DNA of 64,000 nucleotides from Thalassomonas haliotis (GTDB lineage Bacteria; Pseudomonadota; Gammaproteobacteria; Enterobacterales; Alteromonadaceae): NCBI RefSeq assembly GCF_028657945.1, contig NZ_CP059693.1, positions 1,984,001 to 2,048,000 of the forward strand, read 5' to 3'. Shown piece by piece: positions 27,014 to 35,827 of this stretch (position 1 is its first letter; each line of letters starts with the position of its first letter). The notes under the pieces were generated by a model. It saw only the letters and a program-made list of their open reading frames with translations, ran no database searches and was not told where the DNA came from. The position numbers and the translations under genes were made by a program.

Positions 27014-29872
27014 CTATTTTATGTTAGAGAGTTTATCTTTTTCAGATGTCTTGGTTGCATCTTTCCACGTAAAAAACTCTGTATGCTTCAATTTAGCGCC
27101 GCGTAGCTGGATAATGGCATTTGCCATATAACCATCAAAAAACATCCTATTGTATAAAGTAATCAAGTCTTGTTTAGATGTAGCTTCTAAGGCGCGTATG
27201 CTTTGCTCGTTGTAATCAAACATTTCATTGTTATTGAGCCAGTCGGTGAAATAGCGATTGGACTCAATATAAATATTTTGTGGTTTTTTCTGCAAAGTGT
27301 TGAGCAAAGCGCTTTTGGCCTCTGTAACCGTTTTTTCATTGATAAGCGCTAAGTCATTTTTAAATCTTTCTAAGAAGTCATCAAAATGTTGTTTTAATGC
27401 CTGGAGTCCGGTATTGCTACTTTGGATATACAAGGTAAATGCCGGATATTGGTGTATATCTTCCTGGTAGCTTTTTATGTCATAGGCAAGTTGGCGCTTG
27501 GTTCTCAATTCATTAAAAAATGGGACTGAAAACAAGCTGTTTAACAGTTTTAGCTGTGTGCTAACGGTTAACGATTTTTCCGGGTAAATATAACTGCTTT
27601 TTAAGAAAACGGGGTCCTGCCAAACACTTATCATTTCATTCCAGGCGTTACCGGCAAAAGGGGTGAATGTTGTCTGGCGTACAAGCTTTTGTTTAACTTT
27701 AGTTGGCCCAAATAAAGCACGGGAGGCGGTGGCCATTTTCATGGTCATTTTGCTGTCGTAGTTGCCAAAGGCAAACAAATCAATATAGATATTCGCCATG
27801 AGTTGTCGGTGAAAGTGTTTGATATCCCTCAGGGTTATTGATTGAAGGGCATCGAGTTTTTCTTGTTCATTCCAGATAAAAGGCGGCACTTTTAACAAGA
27901 TATTTGAATAATATGCCGCTCGTGCCGGTAAAGATGCATTGTTTATTTCCAGGGTCATTTTCCGGTATAAGTTCAGGGCATTGTCCAGATTTTCCTGGCT
28001 AAAGTGCATTCCTTGGAATAGGGTGAGTAATTGGTTTAAGTAATGTGGATGGCGCTCAGTTAATCCGGAAATGTTAAAAGTGATATCGCCTGCCCCATTC
28101 TGTGTGCCGTTAAGGTAAACCTGGTGTTGTAAGCTGGCTTCCTGTATCAGTCGCTGTAAATCTTTGTTTAACACAAAGAACAATAAATTCGTCATGACAT
28201 GGTGTTTGACATTTTGCTGATAGAGTGGACTCTGCAATACAACCCCGGTAATACCCTGATTATTATTGAAAAACTGGCTATGCATTAGCTGGGCCTGAAT
28301 GCCTGGTTTCTCGATAATTTTTTGTGGGTGCTTTAATGTTTGTGGCACACTGTCAATCTTGGTTGTATTTATTGTTTTTACCACTTTGGGTAGCATCAGA
28401 CTGAAATTTGTACTTTGCCATGTTTGGTATTCGTTTTTCGTAATATCACGTATTCCGTAGCTGCTTTGGGCATACATTAACGGGATATCTGTTTGCTTGA
28501 CATCACCTATATGCCATACCCGTACTTTGTCTGGACTGAGTTGCGATAACACTTCTTGGACGGCATTCTTGTCCAGCCCTGTAAAATAATGGGAATAGCG
28601 TAATATTTCCGTGGTGGGTAGTGCTGACATGTTGCGACTAAAGAGAGTGGCAAGGTTCAAAGCATCAAGCTCTGGCAAATTGGCAAACTGATTGGTTAAG
28701 ATATTTTTTAACGTTTGCGCATATTCTTGGGAGATGCCGGATGATTTTATTAGCTCAAGGTAGTTAAAAAAGGCTGCAATAATTTTATTCTCTTGAGTTT
28801 TTCCCTTGTCGGTTAAAACAAATGAAACATAAGCGGAGCCATCAATACCGTACTTAGCCGGTGTGAAAGAAGCTTGCATACTTTCGATTAACCCTGCCTT
28901 GCGCAAGGTTGGGACTAGTGTGTTTTCTGCTTCTGATGCCAATAAATAATGAAGATAGCTATTGGGCTTGTTAGGCCAATTGCCGATATTGTTTTTTAAA
29001 GGAAATTGCAATCCTAATGTTCTGCTGGTTGCCCTAGTGAGCAAAGAGATATGTTTGCCTAAGTGTTTTTCTGTAAAAGCAGGCTCTGTGGTTACAGGAC
29101 GCTTAAGGCCTTTGTTGGGGATTTTAGAAAAATACTTGCTTGCCAGTGCTTTTAGCTCAGGTAAACTTTGTTTACCAACTAGAGCTAATTTCATGATATT
29201 GGCAGAGTAGTAGATCTGATAAAAAGCTGTTAATTCTGCTTGCAGATTGGAATTTTCTTTATCTTGTAGGGTGGACAAATTACCTAACCCCATTTTACGC
29301 ATGGGGTGATTAGGGGATGCCGTTAAGGCATTGGCTCTATATATGGCAAATGAGGTTCCCTGGCTGGCTAACTGCCATTCGTTCTCTATAGCGTTTAGCT
29401 CTTTTACGGTAAATTCTTCTTCAAACAATGGTGACTTCAGTGCATCACTAAATATGGCTAATGCCGGGTCAAACTGGTTATTGTCTATACGGAAAAAATA
29501 ATTGGTTTGTTGGGCTTCGGTGGTGGCATTGATAAAGCCATCGTTGTTTTTGACCAGCTCCTGTAAGGCATTAGACTTGGGAAAGCTTTGTGACCCCATA
29601 AAAATCACATGTTCTAAGTAATGGGCGAGACCTTGCTGTGTGTCCGGATCTTGATATTGGCCGATCCCTACGGTCAAGCTAGCAGCAGATTGTGCCAGGG
29701 TGGGATCTGAAGCTAAAACCACCTCCATACCATTGTTCAGAGTAAAAGTATCATAAGTGCGGCTATCGTTTGGGCTTTTTAAGATACCGTTAGCTTTTGC
29801 TGTAAGGCAAAAGCTGACGTTGGTCAAAAATAGTACTAGCAGTCTGGCTAATATCGGAGTAACTAGGGTCAT
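27014..29872 (-). CDS. M16-family metallopeptidase, pitrilysin-like
   Basis: A 952-residue exported zinc peptidase, close in length to E. coli protease III (962). A signal peptide covers about residues 1-27 (ending TAKANG). The inverted zinc motif HYLEH lies at residues 84-88, and the third ligand Glu is in AIENEWQ further on. NGMEVVLASDP before it and ERHPHYLNQLL / RTKRQLAYDI later match the four-domain insulinase fold. Such clamshell enzymes degrade small peptides in the periplasm. The gene stands alone, has no clear terminator or promoter visible, and its base composition looks AT-richer than its neighbours, which hints at transfer. Confidence 0.88.
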   Translation of the reverse strand: MTLVTPILARLLVLFLTNVSFCLTAKANGILKSPNDSRTYDTFTLNNGMEVVLASDPTLAQSAASLTVGIGQYQDPDTQQGLAHYLEHVIFMGSQSFPKSNALQELVKNNDGFINATTEAQQTNYFFRIDNNQFDPALAIFSDALKSPLFEEEFTVKELNAIENEWQLASQGTSFAIYRANALTASPNHPMRKMGLGNLSTLQDKENSNLQAELTAFYQIYYSANIMKLALVGKQSLPELKALASKYFSKIPNKGLKRPVTTEPAFTEKHLGKHISLLTRATSRTLGLQFPLKNNIGNWPNKPNSYLHYLLASEAENTLVPTLRKAGLIESMQASFTPAKYGIDGSAYVSFVLTDKGKTQENKIIAAFFNYLELIKSSGISQEYAQTLKNILTNQFANLPELDALNLATLFSRNMSALPTTEILRYSHYFTGLDKNAVQEVLSQLSPDKVRVWHIGDVKQTDIPLMYAQSSYGIRDITKNEYQTWQSTNFSLMLPKVVKTINTTKIDSVPQTLKHPQKIIEKPGIQAQLMHSQFFNNNQGITGVVLQSPLYQQNVKHHVMTNLLFFVLNKDLQRLIQEASLQHQVYLNGTQNGAGDITFNISGLTERHPHYLNQLLTLFQGMHFSQENLDNALNLYRKMTLEINNASLPARAAYYSNILLKVPPFIWNEQEKLDALQSITLRDIKHFHRQLMANIYIDLFAFGNYDSKMTMKMATASRALFGPTKVKQKLVRQTTFTPFAGNAWNEMISVWQDPVFLKSSYIYPEKSLTVSTQLKLLNSLFSVPFFNELRTKRQLAYDIKSYQEDIHQYPAFTLYIQSSNTGLQALKQHFDDFLERFKNDLALINEKTVTEAKSALLNTLQKKPQNIYIESNRYFTDWLNNNEMFDYNEQSIRALEATSKQDLITLYNRMFFDGYMANAIIQLRGAKLKHTEFFTWKDATKTSEKDKLSNIK

Positions 29873-30263
29873 ACAATATCCGTCATTATTGGTAATTATC
29901 TCGCGGCGGTAAAGGGTTATTAATGTTAAAAGTACTAGGCCGCTGTTTCTTTTTTATACGCTTTTAGAGGGTTTTTTTTAAGCTGGTATCCATATCATCG
30001 CAGGTTGCCGTAAAGCGGGCGCATAGTTCTAGCCAATTCTTAGTGAGGTGGAGGTCAAAAAAACTGATATTATCTTTCATTGATCCAGATAACAATTGAT
30101 TCTCTTGCATTCTGTTGAGGTATTTCTATAAGTGGTTATAAAACATAAATAATTGTGATGATTATTGCTCTGGCTTTGTTTGTTGTATTCATTTTACTCT
30201 TATGCAGAGTTTCAGGTTCATTATGAGTGTTTATATTAGGAATGCTCCCCTTAAACTCATCTC
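29873..30263. other. Intergenic region without a recognised gene
   Basis: About 390 AT-rich bp upstream of the M16 gene. It presumably contains that gene's promoter on the minus strand. No frame or RNA fold was recognised before the terminator-like structure that starts at 30264. Confidence 0.4.
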
Positions 30264-30310
30264 AAAAAAAAGACCAATTCACTGTTGATTTAACTGGTGG
30301 ACTGGTCTTT
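30264..30310 (-). terminator. Rho-independent terminator of the antisense transcript
   Basis: On the minus strand AAAGACCAGT pairs with ATTGGTCTTT, the helix extends over one mismatch to about 14 positions, and eight T residues follow. There is no minus-strand gene just upstream that it could otherwise end. Confidence 0.65.
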
Positions 30311-30455
30311 ATTAATAGTGCTATCCAACCAAAAAAGGAGAGCCGCTATTTCAATATTCTTCATTCATTGTTGTAAATCAAGTCGCAACCCCTGAGTGCT
30401 AGCACACCCAGAGGTCGCTAACCACAACGAACTTACTGGAGTACGTCATGGCTGA
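30264..30455 (-). ncRNA. Candidate SymR-like antisense RNA
   Basis: A minus-strand transcript of about 190 nt is predicted, starting inside the symE-like gene and covering its start codon and ribosome site. A possible -10 TATGAT is read on the minus strand at 30466-30461 with a weak -35 (TTTTGC, 17 bp). A 14-pair stem (30418-30405 with 30398-30385, loop of 6) contains three G-U pairs on the minus strand that are A-C mismatches on the plus strand, so the structured RNA is the minus strand. A hairpin plus eight U residues ends it. In E. coli, SymR similarly represses symE. The RNA itself is inferred. Confidence 0.5.
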
Positions 30456-30732
30456 ATATCATCATACGCCAGAGCCAGTCTCGGCAAAAGTAAAATATCC
30501 CATTTATCGGCAACTTACCGTACAGGAAACTGTCTGCGGAACCGCTTCGAAAACCCGTGGCATAGGCATTAATTATGTGCCGGTCAAGCTTGAACCCTGC
30601 ATGGTGCTCAGGGGCAAGTGGCTGCGGCGGGCGGGTTTTGCTGTCGGGCAAAAGGTCAGTATTAAGGTAAATCAGGGAGAAATTCACATCATACCTAAAC
30701 AAACCAGTGCCGTTCTCAATAAAACCAGTTAA
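30448..30732 (+). CDS. symE: SymE-family type I toxin-antitoxin protein
   Basis: A 94-residue basic protein. The C-terminal half (VPVKLEPCMVLRGKWLRRAGFAVGQKVSIKV, broken here by family landmarks LRGKWLRRAGF and GQKVSIKV) matches the SymE toxin core, an AbrB-like fold. E. coli SymE is SOS-induced and acts on nucleic acids; it is held off by the antisense RNA SymR. A ribosome site TGGAG lies 7 bp before the ATG. The upstream 180 bp hold the candidate antisense RNA. No LexA box was recognised. SymE-like proteins also occur as orphans, so toxicity is not assured. Confidence 0.75.
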   Translation: MAEYHHTPEPVSAKVKYPIYRQLTVQETVCGTASKTRGIGINYVPVKLEPCMVLRGKWLRRAGFAVGQKVSIKVNQGEIHIIPKQTSAVLNKTS

Positions 30733-30816
30733 CTGAGGAGTAAATCCCAGGCTTTTTTAGCCATAAGAAGTTAAGCTGCTGCGCTTAAAACAGGCGCAGC
30801 AGTGATACAGGCAAGG

Positions 30817-31950
30817 CTAATTTATCGTGGCAATTGCCGCTTCGATGCGTTGTTCGCACAAAGTCGTGCCGGGCAGGGTATAGCAATAATCCCCGGCCTC
30901 GCTTAAGCTGGTCTTTTGCTGCTCACGCTCTGCCAGCCGGGTGATCAGCGGGGCTTTTTGTTCATCTGTTTCCGCTACCGCCAAAAAGGCATTGATATTC
31001 TCTATTTCATCATTGACAAAATCCTGATAAACCCGCAGCCGCTCGGATAACTCCCGGTAGCGTTGGCTGAAAGTTGCTGCACCGGCATAGGCGAGGTCGT
31101 AATGGCCGGATTTTTCATAGCTGGCGGTGTCGAATTTTATCGGTTTTAAATAATCATCAGTGAGGTCGTTGGCATAGTCGCCGCCGTCGAGCAGGTAGTT
31201 AAAAATGCTTTCGGCGTAGTCGATACAGGCGTCCATATTGTCGGTTTTGCAATATTTGGTGGTGCCCCCCTGGGTCAGCTCGGCCAGTTTCGGGGTCATG
31301 CCGCCGTCGGTGTTGACCTGTATGCTGTAGACGGCATTTTTTGTTGCTTCATAAAATTCTTTGGTTTTGGTGAAGGTTTTACTGAAAAACAGGAACTTGA
31401 CCTTGATTTTGGTCTGGTACCATTCGTATTCGCTGCGGCTGTTAAAGTGTATCTTGGCGGTGACATACAAATTGGAGCCGAGCTGGACATTATGGATAAA
31501 GCTGTCGCCGCATTTGTTGCGCACCGCGATCGGATCTGTGGCCAGTAAATTGGCGATTTCTCCCTTGGTTTGCCGGTTTTCAAAATTATAGCTGCCCTTG
31601 TTGTAGTTTAATTCGATAACCGAGGCGGCGCTGGTACTGTTTTTGGTGACTTTTCGGCGCATGGAAAACTTGGCCGAACCGCCGAAAATGACCAGGTTGA
31701 TACCGGCTTTGACACTGCCGGCTATGGTGTTGATCATGGTATCTGACTGATAACCGCCCTGATAGCTGAGCTGCCCCTGGCTGCCCCCCTGATAGACCCA
31801 GTCGCCGTCCAGGCAGGTATCCAGGGGTATGGTCAGGGATTCCTCAAAGCCTGCGCCGAGTACTTCCTTGTCTGTGCCCAGGGAATAGTAAGTGTTGGCA
31901 AATGTCTGTAGCGAAAAAAGTAACGGGATGAAAACTAATAATTTATTCAT
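30817..31950 (-). CDS. Secreted MACPF-like protein, paralogue C
   Basis: A 377-residue exported protein (signal peptide about 1-18, ending TFA). It shares with the two other paralogues in this locus the motif CGDSFIHNVQLGS (147-159), a following run of alternating amphipathic strands, a VNTDGG segment, a Cys pair (CKTDNMDAC) and a TDEQKA element before a helical, Cys-containing tail. GD-aromatic-[IV]-x-x-x-x-x-G followed by long hairpins and a GG turn recalls the MACPF/CDC pore-forming fold, but this is my inference. It is the most diverged of the three and has a terminator between it and the upstream genes, so it may have its own promoter. A Gly-rich segment (YQGGSQGQLSYQGGYQ, 53-68) is unique to it. 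Confidence 0.55.
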   Translation of the reverse strand: MNKLLVFIPLLFSLQTFANTYYSLGTDKEVLGAGFEESLTIPLDTCLDGDWVYQGGSQGQLSYQGGYQSDTMINTIAGSVKAGINLVIFGGSAKFSMRRKVTKNSTSAASVIELNYNKGSYNFENRQTKGEIANLLATDPIAVRNKCGDSFIHNVQLGSNLYVTAKIHFNSRSEYEWYQTKIKVKFLFFSKTFTKTKEFYEATKNAVYSIQVNTDGGMTPKLAELTQGGTTKYCKTDNMDACIDYAESIFNYLLDGGDYANDLTDDYLKPIKFDTASYEKSGHYDLAYAGAATFSQRYRELSERLRVYQDFVNDEIENINAFLAVAETDEQKAPLITRLAEREQQKTSLSEAGDYCYTLPGTTLCEQRIEAAIATIN

Positions 31951-32021
31951 TTGATCATTCCTTTGTTTAAATCTTGCGTAGGCGGCGCAACGGAGCTTGC
32001 AAGCGATGTTTTACGCCGAAA

Positions 32022-32052
32022 ATAAAAAAGGGCGCCAGGCGCCCTAAAAAAT
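32022..32052 (-). terminator. Terminator between two MACPF-like genes
   Basis: A GC-rich inverted repeat (GGGCGCC/GGCGCCC) flanked by A and T runs on both sides. On the minus strand it is followed by six T residues, so it can end the transcript of the 504-residue gene; it is nearly symmetrical. Confidence 0.75.
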
Positions 32053-32077
32053 GCTATTCACGTTTTAAAGCTAACCG

Positions 32078-33592
32078 TTACTCGGTAAACGCGGTGCCAT
32101 AGGTGGGCAGTGCCTGGGTGCAGGACATCCAGGCCATGACGCCGGTAACCGGGTCGTCGGCATCAACAAACGCCGGCGCCCAGCCGAGGTTGCGATAGCC
32201 CAGGGACACGGCATTGTCTTCGACACCGAAGTTGGCGGTGGCTTCACGGGCACTTTCACACTTGAAGTACTTGGTGAGGTTACCGGCTTCGACATTAAGG
32301 TCGCTTAAGGTATAGTCCGCGATACAGGCCACGCCGCTGGCGCCGCAAGTGGTCAGGTAATTATCCCAGTTATCCGAACAGGCCGTGCCGTAAGGATTGT
32401 CCCGGCAAAGCAGGGCGTATTCGTTGTAGATCCAGGCATTGTCGTAAGCCGATTGTTTGACCGCTTCCGCCTTGGCTTTTTGCTCGTCCGTCATCCAGCT
32501 GGAGTATTTGGCCAGTACCGAACGCGCCCTGTGCTCATGGCTGACGGATTTTTTGAACTGATCTTCAAGCCAGATGGTGCGGTAGGTGGTTTCAAAGCGG
32601 ATTTCCTGATCTTCCGAGTCCAACCGGCGCACATCGACCGTACTGACCCCGTAAGGCACGGCTTTATAACGCACCACGTTATAGTCGGACAGGGCGTTAA
32701 ACTGGTTGCCAAAATCGTCCTTGGCATAGTTTACCGCCTGTTCAAACATGGTAAAGCAGGGTTCATAGTTGTCCAGCGAGCAGGAAATAATGTTGTTGGG
32801 GATCACGCTGAGCAGCTGCTTGGGATCGCCGCCTTTTTGCAGCGCCCGTACCGTGATACGCACGCTTTTTTTCAGGTCTTCATCGATATAGTTGAGCTTG
32901 CCGTCAACACTGATACCGATATTGCCGGCACCGTAGTCGACCCCGAGGTAACCGCCGATATCGCTTTTATGCTGCTCGCTTAAATATTCGATTTTCATAT
33001 TGACCAAGAGCTGGGCGCCGTATTCTATTTCGGTGATAAAAGAATCACCGGCCAGATTCATCAGCTGACCCTGATACTGGTTGGCTAAGGTGTCGCCGAC
33101 CGGGGTCAGGGTAAAGCCGACATTTTCATCCAAAGGTTTTAATACCCGTTTTTTCGGCGTTAGCGATGCCTGAAAAGTATAGGTATTGGAAAACTCGGTG
33201 GAAGACATTTCTTTGGCGATATGGCCGCCGGCATTCACCCGCACCACAGGGAAAGAAACGCCGACATCGACATTACCGTTGAGCTGGCGCAATACTTCGT
33301 CATAAGAGGCGTTATTGATCAGCTCAAATTGTACCTGGGTATTGCCTAAGGTTTCCACGGTTTTACCGGCCACCGGCTGGACATTTAAAATCTCCATTTT
33401 GTCGCTGTTGTAGGCGGTGCCGAGAATAACATGGTCGTTCATCAGGCCGGTAATTTCGCTTTGAAAGCCGGCGTTGGCGGCAACATCCTGTGCCTTGGCC
33501 ATTACTTTAAAGTCGGGTTGTTCACTGGCCTGTCCGGAAAAGCAAATGCCGGCAGCCATTAATGCACTTAGTGGTAATAAATTAGATTTCAT
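32078..33592 (-). CDS. Secreted MACPF-like protein, paralogue A
   Basis: A 504-residue exported protein with a signal peptide ending near GQA (residue 22). It is clearly homologous to the 420-residue paralogue two genes upstream: ILGTAYNSDK (56-65), LTPKKRVLKP, GDSFITEIEYGAQ (182-194), alternating strands with glycine-rich turns (200-240), LQKGGDPKQLLSVIP (251-265), a Cys pair at about 271 and 279, then TDEQKA and C..NP.G..C. The GD-F-I...G motif, hairpin-rich centre and GGD turn resemble MACPF/CDC pore formers. The extra C-terminal part of about 90 residues holds more Cys, fitting disulphides outside the cell. Function is inferred, not recognised by name. Confidence 0.6.
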   Translation of the reverse strand: MKSNLLPLSALMAAGICFSGQASEQPDFKVMAKAQDVAANAGFQSEITGLMNDHVILGTAYNSDKMEILNVQPVAGKTVETLGNTQVQFELINNASYDEVLRQLNGNVDVGVSFPVVRVNAGGHIAKEMSSTEFSNTYTFQASLTPKKRVLKPLDENVGFTLTPVGDTLANQYQGQLMNLAGDSFITEIEYGAQLLVNMKIEYLSEQHKSDIGGYLGVDYGAGNIGISVDGKLNYIDEDLKKSVRITVRALQKGGDPKQLLSVIPNNIISCSLDNYEPCFTMFEQAVNYAKDDFGNQFNALSDYNVVRYKAVPYGVSTVDVRRLDSEDQEIRFETTYRTIWLEDQFKKSVSHEHRARSVLAKYSSWMTDEQKAKAEAVKQSAYDNAWIYNEYALLCRDNPYGTACSDNWDNYLTTCGASGVACIADYTLSDLNVEAGNLTKYFKCESAREATANFGVEDNAVSLGYRNLGWAPAFVDADDPVTGVMAWMSCTQALPTYGTAFTE

Positions 33593-33604
33593 GGTTGCAC
33601 CTGC

Positions 33605-34444
33605 TTATTTTATGTAGATTAAGTAGTCTTCTATTTCGCCGGAATCTATCTCTTTACATGCGTCAGAGTTTCCGCCTAAATAATCCATGGTAACGCGCAT
33701 CTTAGTCAGGCCGGATACCGTGCCCGGGGGGGGCGTAATATTCAAGTTGACCGCCTGGTTGGATACGCCGGCGTTGTAGCTTTCACTGGCATCATAAAAA
33801 TCGCCGTCCTGGTTCCAGTCGATAAACACATGCCAGGTTTCCGGGTAGGTGTCGGCGCCGGTAAAGCCCGGGGTCAGGGTCAGCTGGTAATCGCGGTCTT
33901 TATAGATGCGCGCCGCCTGGCCGACAAAATTGCTGTAAAACTCTGCGCCTGAGCTGTTGGTTAAATCAGAGAAAGTGACCTCTTTAATAAACTCATAGTC
34001 TTTGGTGCGTGACTGTGCGGTGCAGTATTGCTTGATGGACGGGGTCACCAGCAAAGCACTGACCGAATAATCCGACGGGATCTGATTACAGCCGTCGTTT
34101 AAGCTGGTGCCGGCGTACCAGCGTTTCGGGTTGGCATTGGTTTCATCGCCAAAAGTCAGGTATTTGGCGTCATCCTTTAATACGCCGTTTTTATAGAGGA
34201 AAACGTTTTTTAAGTCCGCCAGCTTTTGCTCGTTGGAAATCGGCGTGGTCGGGTCAAAAATATTGTCCGCCACTTCCAGCAGCAAGCCGGAATAACATTT
34301 TTCCAGCCATTGATAGCGGCCAAGGGCCTGGGCCGGGGTTAAAACGTCTTTAGATTCAAAAACTGTCGATTCGGCAAGTGCCGCCGGGGTGTAAAGCCCG
34401 GATAGTACTGCCAGGGCAGCACCGCTAAGTAGTGTTTTTAGCAT
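33605..34444 (-). CDS. Secreted GEVED-domain protein
   Basis: A 279-residue exported protein with signal peptide ending ALAES (about residue 24). The N-terminal half has no family I recognise and contains scattered Cys. The C-terminal half (about 140-279) is a GEVED module: YCTAQSRTKDYEFIKEVTF, a WHVFIDWNQDGDFYDASE calcium-like loop and the closing DSGEIEDYLIYIK. The same module occurs twice in the M4 peptidase of this locus. GEVED domains sit in large secreted bacterial proteins and are thought to bind or display. It lies 12 bp from each neighbour, between two MACPF-like paralogues, so it probably acts with them. Confidence 0.75.
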   Translation of the reverse strand: MLKTLLSGAALAVLSGLYTPAALAESTVFESKDVLTPAQALGRYQWLEKCYSGLLLEVADNIFDPTTPISNEQKLADLKNVFLYKNGVLKDDAKYLTFGDETNANPKRWYAGTSLNDGCNQIPSDYSVSALLVTPSIKQYCTAQSRTKDYEFIKEVTFSDLTNSSGAEFYSNFVGQAARIYKDRDYQLTLTPGFTGADTYPETWHVFIDWNQDGDFYDASESYNAGVSNQAVNLNITPPPGTVSGLTKMRVTMDYLGGNSDACKEIDSGEIEDYLIYIK

Positions 34445-34456
34445 TGTCTTATATCC

Positions 34457-35719
34457 TTATAATTCCAGCCATTTACGATCATAACCTGTGACCCTGTCAT
34501 TGGTTTCCAGCTCCCGGGTACGGCAGTAATCACCGATGGGGTTACGCTTACAGTAAGAAACCGAGTCCGCCAGGATGAAAGAGTTAAACAGGGCGTTCTG
34601 GCGAATGCTTTCCAGCGCCGCTTTTTGCTCATCGGTGATTTCCGTGGCGTAATAATTGAGTAAGTTATCTGCCCGGCGGTTGTCCATAATTGAAGTGATC
34701 CAGGTCTCGCTCATGTTTTTGATGGCAAGTTTGGTCAAAATAGATTTCGACGGGTATAAATCATCGGGTACCAGGGCATTGAGGCCGGGGCCTGATTTGC
34801 GGTAACCATGGGTAAAGACCTTGGAAACATTGTATTTGTCCAGGCTGTCAAACTGGTTGACATAGTTGGTTTTTATGTAGGTAATGGCATTTTCGAAAAT
34901 ATCAAAACACGGCGCCGGGTTTTCCATGGTACAGCTTACCAGCTGGTCCGGAATAACCGTCAGCAACTCGTTGGCATCGCCGCCCATTTGCGTGGCCGAA
35001 ACCGTGACCTTGATATTACGTTTGGTTTCATTGTCGACTTTTTCCAGCTTACCGCCGACCTTGACCTTGCCGACCCAGTCGACATCAAGCTGACCGCCCC
35101 ATTTGACTTTGTCTTCGTCGTTTTTATATTCGAACTTGAGGTTGATCATTACCTGCGAGCCGTATTCGATGGCGGAGACAAATTCATTGCCCAAGCCGTT
35201 GAATTTATCGCCGGGATTGTCGGTGGCGATATCCAGCGCCGCCTGGGTTGGCTGGTAGCCGGTATCATCGTTGGGCACCAGCATTTTTTTCTTGGGCTTG
35301 ACCGATAAAAACAAGGTGTAGGTGCCGGTGTAGTTATCGGCGGCATTTTGTTTGGCATAACTGGCGCCGACCCCGACTTTGATTGCCGGTACATCGAGCT
35401 GGGCGCCCAGGTTACCGTCGAGCATAGTGGCCAGCTGGTTGTAGCTCATATCCACGCCGACGACAAAGTCGAGCTCGGTATTGCCATAGGTTTCATCCAC
35501 CGTACCCAGCACGCTTTGCAGGGCGTAAAAGCCGTTTTTCTCACTGTGGTAGGCGGTGCCTAAGGTGACGGTGTCGTTTTCCGGTCCGGGAATTTCAGAC
35601 AGGGGCGAGATTGCCTGTGTTGCCTGATTTGTTTCTTGTGCGGCAAAGACCTGGGCAGAAAGTAGCGATAGGCTCAAGGCACAGCAGGCTTTAGCCAGGG
35701 GCTTCATTTTCAGTATCAT
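34457..35719 (-). CDS. Secreted MACPF-like protein, paralogue B
   Basis: A protein of 420 residues from the ATG at 35719, which has AAAGGA 7-8 bp upstream and begins with a normal signal peptide (MILKMKPLAKACC, cleavage near VFAAQ); an ATG 63 bp further upstream is less likely. It is the close paralogue of the 504-residue protein: TLGTAYHSEK, VKPKKKMLVP, LGNEFVSAIEYGS (about 176-188), a strand-rich centre, QMGGDANELLTVIP, a Cys pair, and ITDEQKAALESIRQ followed by CKRNPIGDYC. Here Asn replaces the Asp of the GD-F motif. Likely exported and disulphide-bonded; a MACPF-type pore former is the best structural guess. Confidence 0.6.
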   Translation of the reverse strand: MILKMKPLAKACCALSLSLLSAQVFAAQETNQATQAISPLSEIPGPENDTVTLGTAYHSEKNGFYALQSVLGTVDETYGNTELDFVVGVDMSYNQLATMLDGNLGAQLDVPAIKVGVGASYAKQNAADNYTGTYTLFLSVKPKKKMLVPNDDTGYQPTQAALDIATDNPGDKFNGLGNEFVSAIEYGSQVMINLKFEYKNDEDKVKWGGQLDVDWVGKVKVGGKLEKVDNETKRNIKVTVSATQMGGDANELLTVIPDQLVSCTMENPAPCFDIFENAITYIKTNYVNQFDSLDKYNVSKVFTHGYRKSGPGLNALVPDDLYPSKSILTKLAIKNMSETWITSIMDNRRADNLLNYYATEITDEQKAALESIRQNALFNSFILADSVSYCKRNPIGDYCRTRELETNDRVTGYDRKWLEL

Positions 35720-35761
35720 AATAGCATCCTTTTTTATGATGGCCGGGTGAAAATCAGGACG

Positions 35762-35824
35762 AAAAAGCCCTGCGCTGTGCAAGCACAGCGCTTTAACGTC
35801 TCTGGTTTTATCCGGGGCTTTTTT
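35762..35824 (-). terminator. Two-level hairpin between Hint and paralogue B genes
   Basis: On the minus strand an outer AAAAGCCC/GGGCTTTTT helix encloses a perfect GCGCTGTG/CACAGCGC hairpin and ends in five T residues. It may terminate or attenuate the upstream transcript, lowering expression of the three downstream genes relative to the peptidase and Hint genes. Confidence 0.55.
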
Positions 35825-35827
35825 CTG

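Noticed and set aside
30774..30802. Hairpin CTGCTGCGC/GCGCAGCAG as terminator of the symE-like gene
   Set aside because: Nine-pair stem is real but no U-tract follows on either strand; not called as a terminator.
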